From Todiramphus chloris collaris (taxonomy: Eukaryota > Chordata > Aves > Coraciiformes > Alcedinidae), in contig JANVCC010000018.1 of NCBI GenBank assembly GCA_025345505.1, positions 36,593,191 through 36,657,190 on the forward strand: 64,000 nucleotides of DNA, read 5' to 3'. Every line of letters starts with the position of its first letter. Positions within the stretch are counted from its first letter, which is position 1. A program made the position numbers and the translations under genes. Below are positions 33,901-48,900 of the stretch, in pieces. The notes under the pieces are model-generated. The model had not been told where the DNA came from. It searched no databases and was given only the letters and a program-made list of their open reading frames with translations.

Positions 33901-36900
33901 CTTACCCAATGTATTTCAGACCTCCTAACCCTCTCCAAGCACTCAGCTATCTGTGGCTCTCTACTACTGAATTCAAGTAGCTGGAAGCATGGTGTTGTCA
34001 CAAGATGTTGGCACTCTACCTGAGAAGTGACTCCAAAATGGTTTATTATTATTTCCATTTGCTAACATGGTTTTCTAACATAACAAGGCCTATGTGACTA
34101 CGTTTTTATCTGTCTGTTACTTCAGCTGTGAATCTGTGGGCCAGTTTCAGCCACATTTGTCAGAGGAGCAGAAGTCTTAGTTTTATAAGGTCTGAGAAAC
34201 TGAGCATCTGCTGCTTGGCTGCCAAGTTGCCCCACTGAAGGGAAAGGCTGATGCGTGATCTCAGGTACCTAATTAAACACGAGAAAAAAATTGTCGCTGT
34301 TTATACCGGGAGCGGAGAGATGCAGCAACACACAAATTCATCAAGAGAAGGCAAAGAAGCAACTTCATTAATTTGTAGCCCCGTTTTATATACCCTAGCC
34401 CCATAGGGCGACAGGTCAGTGATCACCCATCTCCCAGGGTGACTGGCTAAAGTCCTACAATGCCCATTTCAAAATATTTTTCCAATGTACCATAAACAGA
34501 ACTTAGCAAAACACCAGGTGTTGGTCCAGCTTACAAAAACCATCCTACTGTTTCTCATAACATGTGTGAGAAAAGCAGGATTCTCACCGAATATTGTGAG
34601 AACCTGAGGAAATCCCTCTGCTAGCAGCTTTTCAGCATCCACAATAAATCATGCAGGGGAAGATGTTATGAGGGGAAAAAAGCCCCAGGAGAACATGGGC
34701 TCTACGTATTTTGGCAGCAACAGAACTATGCTACGCTACGCACGAGCTGTTGTGCAAGAGCGGTACACAGTTCATGGAAAACAGCCACAGACAGCATTGC
34801 TGAAATTAGTATTCAAACACCAATCTTCCAGGAAGCCGCTGCAGAGAAGTCTTTGCAGGTACCACCGTTTATTAGCTAGAGGACTCAATCCTGTTACAAA
34901 TGGTAGTGCTTTCCCCTGTCACAAATAATTTCGTTTGCAAGTTTGGTTGCCTTCTTTTTTCAGCTCAACTTACTTAACCATTTAATCCTTGAAGCATATT
35001 TTGTAAGCAGCTAGAGGGCAAAAGCAAGGCATTGCTTGGACATTTCTCTGTGCATCGTCTTGCAATAATTTTTGTAACAAAGGCACTCCGTTGCATTGTC
35101 TTAAATGCCAGCACCTCGAACCCGGCCTGTGACATGTGGGTCAGACAGGGAGCTCATTCTCTTACCCATCACTGTCATTAATAACATGTAAAACACTCAC
35201 AGAAGGAACAAATTTGTTAACATTTGCCTCATTGCACTCTTGCCCTCTTTTCCCAGGTGCGAGTGTTACATATACCGACATCACTGGAGTGAAACAAGCT
35301 GTGTATGGAAATGCAACATCTGTCATTAGATTCATACTATGAACCCACAGCCTCAGCCTTTGTTCTGCAGATACAGAGCTTGTTTAATAGGAAATCTTTT
35401 GTCTCTCCCTAGAAACTTTCACTTTTCTATAAATACTTCACAACAGAGATGGAATTTTGGATAGGTAAGATAAATACCGAAGGAATTTAGGGAGATTAAT
35501 GATATTATACATACTGATATTCTCTCATTTCCTATAAATAAGGACAGCAAACAAGATTAAACATCTGGAGTTCTCAGTCCTTTACAGAACTGGAGAATTC
35601 TCTTCAATAACTCTTGCAGGTTAATCACTGTATTGTCAAAATGAAGTTAAAATTAGCAAAATTTGTATGTCAAGGAGATAGTGAATCAAGCATAGGCACA
35701 GTGCAAAGACAGGTTACATCCTCCTCCCGAACAGGAGGTGATGGAAAAAGGATTGGCAGCACTTCAAGAACAATAAAAGCATAGCCAATGGTTCAAAAAG
35801 CTTGAGCTCAAAGACAGACAGCAATTTTCCACTATATTAACCCCAAAATGAAAGCATGAAAAGTGTAATTTTTAGATTATATGCTGTTAATAGAAGACTA
35901 GGAAAAAACAAGATACCTCTCTCAAAACCCAGGGAATTTCAGAAAAACCTATTCCAACTAAACTTGTTGTAAGTTTAAGTTGTTGTAAGTAAGTACTCCT
36001 CTTGCGAGACTTTAAGTTTCGTAGATATCTAAAGAGAAAACCAAGAATATAATTGCCTTTGTCAGTTTTATGGCAATGAAGGATGAAAAAAGGAAGGCTT
36101 TATCTGGGAAAAAAACTTGAAAACAATAAGAAAATATCCTCTTAATAAAGAAAAAAAAATCCTGTGGTCTACTTATTACCCATCCCAACTCTCAAAAAAA
36201 GGCGATGAATGCTTGGAATAACCTGCTGATCAATTCTCATACAGATGTCTGACATTTCTAACTAAACACATACAAAACAAAGCAGAAAAACCAAAGGAGG
36301 TCAAAGTTCCACCTTCTGTTCTGTCTTGTCACGGATATATTGCATTCTCGGGTATAACTGATGGAGAAGCAACTGACAAAGATACTGGGTTTAGAGATTT
36401 ATTTTACTATATATTGCTTGAGGCTTCACAAGGATAAAAGTGAAAACTCTTTTATTGGAATGAGTTACCCGCCAAGCCAAATTTAAATGTACCTCTTTTT
36501 GTAGGAGTTCCTCTCGTAGCTGTGAAACTAAAAGGGCTTCCTGATGTCTCTGTTGTTCACCGATTTGTTCTTGGAGATGCTTTATTAATACCTACAAGAA
36601 GATTAAAAATAGTTTGTGATTAACATCAATAGCCATGACCACATGGGAAGATCTGTGGAGGAAAAATACACCCAAAATACAATCAGTATTGTAGTACTTA
36701 CTGCAGGTGTGAGTGCCACGGGTGTTAACAACACTACCACTAGCATGTGTGCATGTGTGCTGTTTAAAAATCCTCTGTGTGAACTGTTAAATAACACACA
36801 TGTACATATAGAGTGTATATACAGCCCAGGTCCTCATTGGGGACTTCAACCACCCTGATACCTGCTGGAGGAACAACACAGCATGGCCGAAGCAGTCCAG

Positions 36901-39900
36901 AAGGTTCCTGGAAAGCACAACTTCCTGACAGGAGAAGTGCTCTGCTGAGCCTTAAACTCACAAGGTAGGAAGGGTTTGTTAAAGATCTGAATATCAAAGA
37001 CAACCTTGGCTGTCAGTTCAGGATCCTGAGAAGGGGAAGCAGGCCAAAAAGCATGATCATTAACCCCGGACTTCAAGAGAGCAGGCTCTGGCCTCTTCAA
37101 ATATCTGCTTTAAAGAGCCTCGTGGGATGGGACCCTGGGGGTGGAATAGCATCCAACAAAGCTAGCTGACATTCAAGGATCACCTTGTCCAATCTCAAGA
37201 GCAGTCTATCTCAACAAGCAAAATGTTGGGCAAAAACCGCGAGGATGAACAAGGATGAACAAGGAACTCCTGACAAAACTCAAATATAAAAAGGAAGCAT
37301 ACAGACAGTAGGAACAAGGACAGGTAACCTAGGAAAAATAAAGAGACACTATCTGAGCATGAAGAGATGTGTTTAGGTCAAGACCACCTGGAGTTGAATC
37401 CGGCAAAACTGGCAAAGGCAACAAGAAGGTCTTCTTTGAGTACCTAAGTGGCAAAAAGGAGGCTAGAGAAAATGTGGGCCTGCTGATGAATGGGGCAGGA
37501 GTCCTGATGACCCAGTACATGGAAAAGGACATGAAAAGGTATCGAATGTCTTCTTCACCTCAGTCTTTACTAGCATGACTGGTCTTAAGAAATTCAAGGT
37601 CCCAGAGACTAGGGGACAAGTCCAGAATGAGGAAGAAACACCCTTGGTGGAAGAGGATCTGGTCAGGGAATACTTAACCCAAACTGCACATATATAAGTC
37701 CGTGCCTGTAACAGGATGCAGCTATATGTGCTGAGGGTAAATGTCACTCCTGCCTTTGCTGATCATATAAAACTGGATGAAGTGACTGATACACCAGAGG
37801 GTTGTGCTGCCATCCAGAGTCCTCAAAAGTCTGGAGAAATGGGCTGACTGGAACCTCAGGAACTTCAGCAAAGGGAAGTGCAAAGTCCTGCTCCTGGGGA
37901 GGAACAACCCCAGGCACCAGTATACGCTGGGGGCACTCAGCTGGAAAGCAGCTTTACAGAAAAGGACTTGGGTGTCTTAGTGGACACCTAAGTTGAATAA
38001 AAGGCTAACGGTATCCTGGGCTGCATTAGTATGAATGTTGCCAGCTGGTTGAGGAAGGTGGTCCTTCCCTCTTACTCAGCTCTGGTGAAGTCACACCTCG
38101 AGTGCTGTGTCCAGCTCTGGGTTCCCCAATGTGAGGGACATGGAACTACTGGAAAGAGTTTGCAAAGGGCCACTAAGATGATGAAGGGACCAGAGCATCT
38201 CTCATTTGAGGAAAGGATGAGAGAGCTGGGACTGTTTAGCCTGGAAGAGAGATGGCTCAGAGGGATCTCATCAATATTTACTAGTATCTAAAGAGAGGGT
38301 GCAAAGCCAATAGAGACAGGCTCTTTCCAGTGGTACCCAGTGACAGGAGAAGCAGCTGCGGGCACAAACTGAAATACAGGAGGTTCTGCCTGATCATAAG
38401 GAAAACTACTGTGTGACCAAGCACTTGTTTGGGTCTCTAAGCCCAGAGAGGCTGTGAAATCTCCCTCCTTGGAGGTATTCAAAAGCCATCTGGGCATGGT
38501 CCTGAGCAACTGTATCTAGATGACTCTGCTTGAGCAGGGGGGGTTGGACAAGATGACCTCCAAAGGTCCTTTCCAATCTCATCCATTCTGTGATTCTGTG
38601 AAGACAGTGGTGCAGGCCCATTTTTAAAAGAACAGAACGATAAAGTTTATAGTAATATAGAAAGAAATCACTTTAACAGGTATCTATGAATGTATCTACT
38701 GTATCTTACCTCTTGCGTTGAAATTCTGCTGTTTAGTTCAGCCACTTTAGAAGTAGAATGCTCCTTGGCATACTGGCAAAGAATCTTCTCCATTTCCCTC
38801 TGATGGGAAGCTTTCAGAGATGCAACATATTCCGCTATGTCTTCCTGTATCCTGAACAGCATGAGAGGAAAAGAAGATGTAGTAAAGCAGCTACAGAGGG
38901 TCCTCAAAAACATGGCCAAGTTTTTCCCTTGAACATATAAAATATCAAAGCTGTTAAAGGTGGCATGTCTTTGAAGCTTCACAACAAAACCTCGCAAGAC
39001 AGCACTACTGTTACTTCTACTGTTCTGGAGGGACAATGGGGTGGGAAGCCTATGGTGTTGGGTAGGTGCCACATTTAACTGGAGGCAGCTAGAATACAGA
39101 AAACTTTGCCATTCATCTTTTTCTGGGTCCTCTTATTAAAAAAAATAAAATAAAAGGGGGGGCGGAAGAGAAAATATGTGCTTTTAAATCATAATGCAGC
39201 CGTCTTGTTTCGGGTCTCTGTTTTAAAGTGTTGCCATCTAAATATGCCCATTTCCTCTAATTTGACTATGAAGGAGATCCATGGGAGACTAGGTGAAGTG
39301 TGAAGTTTCTATGGTTGGTCAAGTAAATCCCACTGAAAGCATAACCCAGTCTGAGGGAAAGTATGTGTACCAATTATTAATGCTACACAGTACAAATACA
39401 AAGCATCCAAGGTGCAATAATTTAAACTGAGGTCTTTTTACTCAAAACCACAATGAAGTGCAGTATTAATAAGAAGGGTTATTAGAGGTTTGCCTGTCAC
39501 AAGAATTGTGGCAGTGCACTGCTCTAAAAAAAAACCACAGCAAACCTCCTCCCTCAAATCCCTGAAAATAAACAGTAAAAATGAAATTTAAAGAGAACAT
39601 ATAAGCTAGCTTCACACATGGCTGACATTAACGTGTCAATTCTGTATCAACCAACAATTTATCAAGGTTTTTAAAGGAACACGTTGAGCATTTACCTTCG
39701 AATGTTATTTTCAGAATAAGCCAGCGTCGCTTGAGACTTCACCCTCTGCTGGTTTATTTCTAGAGACAACCTTTCTAGCTCCTCTTTTAGCTGTGCATTT
39801 TCTTGCAGAACTTCCGAGAGATTAGAATCAGAAAAGATATGTGGTTGGTATATTTTGTCATCATTGGCAATGCTTAGAAAGGGTTCACTGTTGCTGGAAT

Positions 39901-42900
39901 GCCTTTTATCTGTTGCTGAGGTGTTCTTTTTCAAGATCTCTGTAGAGTTTTCTTTATTATTGGTTTTATTTCTCAAATTATTATCAGACAACATCATCAT
40001 CCTTTCTTTTTGAAGTTTCTCTACAGTTTTTGTAAGGTTTTGTATTTCTCTGTTTTTTGTGAGCAGTTCTTCATTCAGTTTTAACAGTCTGTCTTTTGTG
40101 TTACCTTGTTTCATTTGAGAATCTGTGGACTCTAAATCGTTATTATCTTTTTTACTTCTAAGTTTCAACTGGGAATTTTGGCTTTTAAGGTTTTCAATTT
40201 CTGTCTGCAGGTTTTTAACGGTGATCTGATGGGTCTTCTTTAGATTCTGAAGTTCCTGTTCAAGTTCTGTAGAACTGGCTTTATCACCACTCAGCTTTGT
40301 TGATTCACTCATAAATTTGTAGGCAAGTAGTTGCTCAAGCTCTACAAGTCTTTGCTCATACTGTATCTAAGGGAGGCGAGTAGGAGGGAAAAAAAAAAAA
40401 AGCCATTTCCTCACGCGTACTTTTATTATTAGCTTTTTTGGTTATTCTTTAAATTTACTGTACATCTAAAGCAAGATTTCATGAGACAGGTTACTCATCA
40501 GTATTATTAACAACTACTTAATCAGTTCAGAAATTATGAAGTGAAAAAAGTATGTGAAGCAAACTTGTCTGACGTAAACAGAATTACTCAAAACTATTAC
40601 TACAAAGTAATCCTCTATTCACAATAAATGCTGTAACTGTGGGAAAGAACATTAAATTGTCAAGAAACTAGTTTGTTTTTACATACTTCAGATGTTACCA
40701 ACTTAAGCAAAGTCACATCATATTTTAATGATGCAAGAAGTCTTCAATTTTTTTCTAAATCTGTCATTATGCATTTGCCATGTCAGTTTGCAAACATTAC
40801 TGTCACGTAAATGTTCCTCAAAATTGTACTTCACATTTTTAAAAGCATCTTAAATTTTAATGGGATTGATTTTGATTTTTATTAATTTGTAAGTATGAAT
40901 ACAGAAGCATGAATTCAGAGAGACACAGAATCTTTCTTCCTAATGAGCTGAGGAAAATCAAACCCCCTTGTTAACAGCCTGGATAGCTTCTGAGGAAAGC
41001 AAGATGAGTTATGGACATGAAGAAAAGGAGTAACAACTGCCCAATGCTTTCCTTTTCTGCTTATTAGGCTCCTCTGCAGTTAACTTCTTCCTTGAAGTAA
41101 AATGCCAAACTTCAATCCTTCCTAACACAAGTCTGAAAACTCGTTACCATGTAATTTTTGGATAGAATGTTTAGTGTTCCCAGATATTCCCTGCAGAGAT
41201 GCTCTGTCAGCAGACATCTGAAACCACTGGTAGAACAAGGAATGAGGTAAGCAGCTACTCTGACCCACAGGATCAAACCCACTTACCTTAACTGTAAGAA
41301 TTATTGTGCCTCAAGAGCTTTTCCTCTCAGTTTCAATCCTAGTCTAACAACTTCAACGCTCTTTTTGTCTTTGGTGCTGAAGCTACTGAAATTCTGGTAA
41401 TAAATTCTTTCAGTAGTTTATCCTGTGAATGTGGTCTTTACCTTTGGTTTTCACCACTATTCTGTGTTAGACCCCAGTAACCTCGTGACTGGTACTTGCA
41501 GAGTAGACTTCTCAACAAGCCTCCAACTTTTACCTTTATTTTTTGAAATTGTTGTTCCATGGCACGGAGACTTTTTTTAGCTTCATCATCTTTACCTTCA
41601 AGTTCTGTTTCTAACTTTTTTATTCTTCTCTCCAAAAAATCAACTGTGTTTGTTTTAGCTGAAAGGTCATTAGTTTTGTCAGCAGCAGCGGCAGCATAAA
41701 TCAAAGCAGGCAAAGAATTTGGATACCTTCTTTTTAGAATTCCTTCCATTTCTCTGATCTAGCAAAAAGAAAATTAAGCCAGAAGTCAAAAAGAATAAAG
41801 TTCTGATGAAAAGTAAACTGAAATAAGTGACGGAATATCAACAAATGTCATCCACCTAAGCTGGGTAAAGAATGAAAACTAGAGACGCATCCGTTGAGAA
41901 TTTTTTTACATTGTTCACATTTATGTTACTGTTTACAGAAAAGCAGAGAAGACCCAACCTCGTACTGACTGAGTTATACATAATCTTAAACAAAATATTG
42001 CTCTGGTCTTCAGATTGCTTTACATCAAACGGACCTTTTACTTACTTTCTTAGCACTTAAGCTGTATATAGCTCTTAAGGCTATTAAAATATTTGCTTTT
42101 TTTTTTGGACTTATATTCACATTCTACTTTTTCAGACGTTACAGAGATATTTCATAACAACACTGAAATTGTTCTATCAATAACACATTATATGCATTTT
42201 ATTTTGGAGTCTGCAATAAAATAAAACTAACACCTTGAATGCAGGACTAGTAACAAGTCCCCCTTTTATCCATGGATAAGATATTATTCACATTAGAATA
42301 TTGTGGAGGATCTTTCCCATTTGCCTCACAAATCTGTTTCCCTACCAAATGCAACTGCCAGCTCCTAAAATTCAGAAAGGCCCATTTTCATCTGACTTTT
42401 CCTCAGCAGAAACATAGATTTTAAGGTCCCTACTCCCACAGTTTTCACGAATTTTGTAGGAATCCAATAAAATGTAAACCCCTACTCTTGAATCAACTTG
42501 TTTGATATTAGTCAAAATCTTAGGGGGTTACTAAACATGGACAAAAGGAGTGTGAAAAGATAGAGACCAGGCTTATGTGTGCTTTTGTCTTCTTTCTCCT
42601 TTCCCAGAAACTCTAAACAGTATTTTAATGTTAAAGAATTTTAAAAGGGTTCTCAGCAAATAGCTTATTAGAACAGAGTAGCAGAAGAGCCCTTTCTAAT
42701 TGCAGCTTTTTGTGTTGTGTGTTCCACAGCACAAGTTACGTTATCTTAGGGCTTCATTCAATGCTTTCTCCTTGTGAAAGAGCTGGTAAGTGTTGCAAGA
42801 GACCTTATCTGAAAGAAAAGTTAAATGAAAAACAGTTCTATCATTCCATACTTGTCGTTCAAGATCCTGAATTCTTTTGGCATCTGCTGTTCTGTCCCGC

Positions 42901-45900
42901 AAACGTTTCTTCTGTTGCACACACTGATCTCCAGCTTCAGCTCTGAGCTTCTCAACCTATGCAGTTTATAAGAGTATTCAGAGACGTATTCAAACACACA
43001 TTCAGAGACACTGTCCTGTGGTACAAAAGTAAGCTTCTCAAACCCACACAATACGATGGAAGTATTCTGCAACTTAAGACTCGGTAATAGTGATTTCTGT
43101 ACCGATTCTTCAAGTTCTTAAACGAAGTTACAGCTTCTTAAGAAGCCACTTAAGATCAAAAGGAGGCAAAACTAGCTAGAGAAATCTAAAAGAGAACTTC
43201 AGCTCTGGGACATTCTTGTCTTCAGACCAGTAAACCTGCTTCCTTCTACCATACTTCCAGTATGCAGGCTTGGTTAATAAGCTATAATAGAAAGTATGAC
43301 ACAGTACATTGCACAAATTCAGGGTGAGATAGCCTGTGGCTTGCAAGGCTATACTCTGTGATGTGATATACAAACAGCTAAAAAGCAACATCGTGCCTAA
43401 ATAAATGCTGATTCCCAGGATCACAGGAAGGAACTGGATAGCTAATGCCCTTTGCACTCCCATAAAGTCTGGCCATGAAGACTCAAAGCTTTCATCTAAA
43501 ATAAAAGTAGGAAATTCAACCTGCCACTCTGATCACTGAACAGGGTAATATTACACCTTGTAGAGTTGAAAGTATTCCTGTCTTGATTTCCCTCTCACAC
43601 TGGCAACGTTAGCATAAGCAATGCACTTATGCCAACGTAATTTGACTAATTTGATTGTCTTTATGAAGTCAAAGCTTTTCATTGTTTTTAAACACCAGTG
43701 CATCCTGGAGAAAATGCAAATAAAAATATTTTCTTTCACAACAATGTGTTGATCAAAGTTTGATATCATAGTGCTTAAGGGATCTCCTTCCCTGGATGCT
43801 CCTTCAGAGGCATCTCCTTTCATTCATGATCTCTTTGATAAAACACGATGAGAAAAAATTCATTTTCTCTCTTGTAAAAGTCTGTATTTCTGTGAATCCC
43901 AACTCAAATCTACTATCAAGCAGTCAATGCAAATCTCAGAACTATTCAAGATTTATGTATTGGTTTTGCTTGCTTTATATTTTGAGTGTTTTGGTTTTCT
44001 TCCTCCCTACTATGGCAACCAGAGAATTTTTCAACAAGAAAAAAAAATAAAATAAAAGCCAGAACTGGTACTTAAGAGTAAAAATAAGTGTTGCCTATGC
44101 TACAACAGTGTAGGAGGAGGAAAAGAGAATGACAAGAGGAATGTTCCAAGTTGTTGAAGTAACAATATACTACCTCTTCATAGTCAAGAAATGTGCAGGT
44201 TTTAACGAAACACACTACTTTTTTTTCCAGAAGCATCATCAAGGCGTCCAATACAATCAAAACCAGGTTTTAAAGATTATGCACTTGCAATCCTCACTCC
44301 ATCTGCAGTAATATCTATTTTGAGAGATATTATCTATTCCACACTTGATTTAAAGCTTATAAAAAGTTGACACGTTTTTTCTTGGGGGAAAAAAAAATTC
44401 TTATGGACAGAATTCCATTATACTCATCACTAGAAAAGAAATAATTTAAAGCTTCCACTTTTTAGATAAAGCTACATATTACCTAGGGGGTTTTTTTACC
44501 TCTAGTTTTAGTTTCTCAATTTCTTCTCTTGCATCTTTAAGACGGGCTGCATCTTTGTCCAGAAGATCTTGATTTTCTGCATACCACTGAAGTCTTCTTT
44601 TTAGATGACTAATTTCCTGTTTGTATGATTCTTCCATAACTTTAAATTCATAAGACTTCTCATCTACAAGAATAAAACATCCTTGGTATTGTTTTATTAG
44701 TAATTATGTGTTGCAGAAGTAATTAGTCAACATGATCCTTCTCTGCACATTTCATATATTTACTAATGTTGTTACTGCAGTAAAGCATTAAAACCATATC
44801 CTAATTAAGATCTTGAATGCAACAGTATTCGAAAAACAAAAGCCCTTTTTCTCTCATACATAGTAGTATTCAGTAGTTCACAGTTTACCATGGAAGGTAT
44901 TTAAAACAGAATCTCAGGGGGATTTATTCTTGATCACATTCTAATAAACAATTTTTCAGTAACAACTTGGATGACAATGTAGAATACAGAGTTAAATATG
45001 TATCGACCATACTCCTCCCATTTAGGGATCAAAGCATTTTGAGAAGAGACATGGAGGCAAATATTACAGCTCTTAACACTCGTGATGCCTAATGTTGGAA
45101 GTGAACATGTCTACTTTCTGACACTCTCTCATTAAGAAAGCTAAAATCAAATTGGAAAGAGTTCTGATGAGAATGTTGGAAAAAAGTCACAAGGCATAAA
45201 TTATAGGTAAAACTGGGCAAGACCTAAATAGGACATGCAACATATTAAATCTTTTCTTATGAACAGAGTTGTCATATAAATGGAATTGCCCGTTTTCCAT
45301 GTCCAGTGGGAGATGAGCAAGAAATCAAACTTGATAGGCAACAACAAAGAGTTTGGCTGGATACAAGAAAAGGCTTTCTAATACAGTGCCAAAAGTACTG
45401 TAGCATGTCCTTTGCTGTATGCTTTCATTAGAAGTTTAGATGATATCTGGAAATGGTCCAGATGCCTTTGACTAAGTAGTGATACTTTAAAAAGATACAA
45501 GTTTTAGTTATTTATTTAGTGAAGCACAGAGTAGGCAAGATTACTGAATAAAATGAAAGTGCTTTACCTGATGTGGAGGCAATCTGGACTTTTGCTAAAT
45601 CCCTCTCCTTCTTTGCTTGTCCTAAGTCTACCTCAAGAGCCTGCTTCTCTTGTTTGAGACATCTTATCTCTTCTTGTAGTTTAGTTTCTTCCTTCTGAGT
45701 TTTAGAGGAAAAGGCAAGACAAGAAAAATGCACATTGTCATACAAAAAAACTCAACACGCTTTTTCACCACAAAATGATTAGATCGGAACAGTTGTGTCA
45801 GAGCGCAGCAGAAAACTTTATCTAAAGATACCCCTCCATATATATTTCTAGTATTTCTTGCATAATTGCCTTAGAAGTAGAAAATATCTGTCTTTTGAGA

Positions 45901-48900
45901 GGGTCAGTAAAGAAAATGGCTTTACTTATTTCTAAGACTTAAAACTGCAGTTTAAATGGACAGATGTATTCTTCAATAGTTCATCTTACTACGTTCTATT
46001 TCTCACCATTTTCTGAATGCTTTCTGTTCTGTTTGTTTATGTGTGATCAACCAGCAAGACTAAGTAGGATGAAAGGTCTCAGTTCCAGCCTCTGGAGATG
46101 GAGGCCCTTGGTCCTAGAGATCCATAAGTACAGGGAGCAGAAGCTGCAGGGGATGAGATTTTGGAGCCAGCCAGTAAACACACCAAGTGTCTAGAGCCAG
46201 CAAGTGCATGTATTTGTTACCACTAGCGAACCCCTGTCCTGATCAGCTGAACAGGATCAGTCTGTATGTGCTCCTTGTGTTTCCAAAAGTACTGTTTGCA
46301 TTGGTGTGGTGTCAGCAAAGGCACTGCTCTCTCTGTTATCTGTGTGCCTGACCACGTTAGCACTGTCTGTGTGTGTGTTTCCATCTTTGGATCTTACGTT
46401 CAGTCTCATTACAGACTGGACCGAAGGACAGGGAAGTGTAGCAGCAGCACCCATGGCACAGGAACTAGGGGAGTCCCTGAAATCTTAAAAGCTCAAAGAC
46501 AGGAATGCCTCCACTGCTCCTGAAGCTCATTGGATTCAGATCCTCTCATCACCTTTTGTTGTGTTGCTTTTTTTTTTTTTTCAGTTAAAAAAAGAAAAAG
46601 CAAGGAACAGCTTTTAATTTCTTGTCTATCAGAGGAAGTATGTATCAGAACAGTCCCTACTTGCAGTAAGTAGAACAACAGAAGTTGCTGAAAACCTTTA
46701 CTTTTAACAAGAAGCTTAATAAAGATCCTCCCTTACAAATCCACAAGCATCTGTAGGACTACAAAAAAGGTACATGAGTGAATAACAATTCTTTTTTCTC
46801 ACGTTCTTTTCTACAGCTTCCTTGGTACAGAGCAGGGATAAACACTCTTCTGGATTTGTCTTATGTGGGAAAGATAAAGAGGTATCCCTATGAGGTGTCA
46901 CTATTTTCTGCAAGCTCTCACAAGGTGTTTCAGAATTGCCAGTAGAAATGGCAACACTGCACTTCTTTCAGTCAATCTCTGTCTTAAGGGATTTCTTCTA
47001 GAGTCCATCTGATGAGGCATTTGTGATACAAGCACAGCAAGTAATACCATGCTCCACTACTGTATTTACATTACTAGTCTCCAATATGGATAGTTATGCA
47101 TTTTTTGTAAAAAACAGGAAACCCAGGCTTGGCATATACCTACCTGTGCTGCTCGAAGTTCTGCAATCAGTTCTGTGAAACTCTGGTTTCTGGCTGGTTG
47201 AGAATCTGGCATGATCCATGACTGGATGTTATTAGTCTTCTCTATCTTTTCTCTAAATGGTGACAGCAAAAACATTGATGCAATGCAGTGACTTGGTGTA
47301 CTAACAGTGGCATACTAAAAAAGAAACGTCCTCCCATACCCCCAAATTCTACTACAAAGTCAACCTGTGCAGGCTTAAAACAAAGAAAGAACTATGCAGT
47401 ACATCTTTACACCAAAAAAAATTCACCTGTAAGCTGAACTGTGCTCACCTTGCACAAAGTTGTTTGTTGAGACTACACAAGGGAGGGAAACAAAACCTAC
47501 TCTGCCTCAGTGGAACTCATCTATGGCAAAGATTTGTAAATTAGGAATATACACAATTGCTAGGTTTTTTTTTCCTCATGACTAGTACAGGATGCAATTG
47601 CTCCAGGACCTACAGTGCAATGAATCTAGTGGTTGCTCTGCTACCAGGATCATCTGTGGCCCCTGATATACTGTGCATCTTACAAAAGTATCAAAACATT
47701 TTGACACGTGAGCAGAGCCATAATACCAGAACAAGTATAGCATATGTATTACACTCTGATACGAATCAGAATATTTGAATTTTAGAATTTAAACAGTCCC
47801 CAAATGGAAGACTTCAGTCTTCCCACAGGTCTGTAAGATGAGCAAGAAGACTGAGGTTCTCATAATCAACATACATCAATTCTCAAGAGAAAAAACAAAA
47901 CCACAAACCCAAGAAACTCTGGAAAATATGTATCTGACAGACTCCACAGTGATTCTTCATAAATAAAGATGAACACAACTGAAAACTCCAGAGATTTTAG
48001 GTTGGATGTTTAAATACCTACCTTATAGCTATTAATTCAGACATTAAACACTGATTCTCCTTAAACATTCGTTCCTCATTTTTTTTGTTTTGTATCTGTA
48101 GCTCTTTCATTTGTTTGTATAACCTCTCATTTTCCTAAGGTAAGACAGAGAAAGGTAAAGAATCTTCATAAATTGCTGTTTTATCCAGTTCAAAAATAAT
48201 TGTCTATGACTTGCATAGTTTGTCTGCTGAAACAATGGAAGCAAACACTAAATGTTTTATTGCTTTATAAAACAGATACCTACTTTCTTTATGCTCAAGT
48301 AGTATACAGTGAACCCTACAATCTTGTCCAAGTGTCTGTTCACTCCGGAGAACCTAGGCCAGCTCCCCTGCAAAGCTGCCCCAACTATATTCTAAAGCTC
48401 ATACAGAGATGGGTGCTGACAGATCAGAGCTCAGTGTGCCCCTGCTCCAGGCCTGTGGACACGAGCCTGTGGGATGCTCACAGCCACACTGGCAGGACAC
48501 AGTGCCTATACCAAGAAATCCTGCTGAGCACCAGCTAGAAGCTGGTTAAACTGACCTATTTGATTTTACAGCTGCAAGTATTCAAAAGGATTATTAAGTT
48601 TGTGTTGTCTAGTTCTACACTTGACTAAGTGATAAAAGCCAGGCACACTAATAAGGTTCCTTTCAAATTAACTGCTTAGATCCTGTGAAAAACATTTTAA
48701 AAGCAGAACCCTCCAGATTTCTAATATTGCTTAAAAACAGTTTTCTACTACATTTGAATAAAAAAATAAATTGTTGTTCCTTAATGGCCATAAAGTATTT
48801 TCCCAGTTCTCAGCTGACAAGTCAGCATATTTTTTCAATATAGAACAGTTACATGGAATCATGGAAAAACTTAACCCTAACTAGACACGTGATACACTTT

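Noticed and set aside
46040-46500. GC-richer stretch in a CEP162 intron that might be an old LTR or other repeat
   Set aside because: I could not find terminal TG/CA ends, target duplications, a promoter motif or a second copy in the window, so it is not called.
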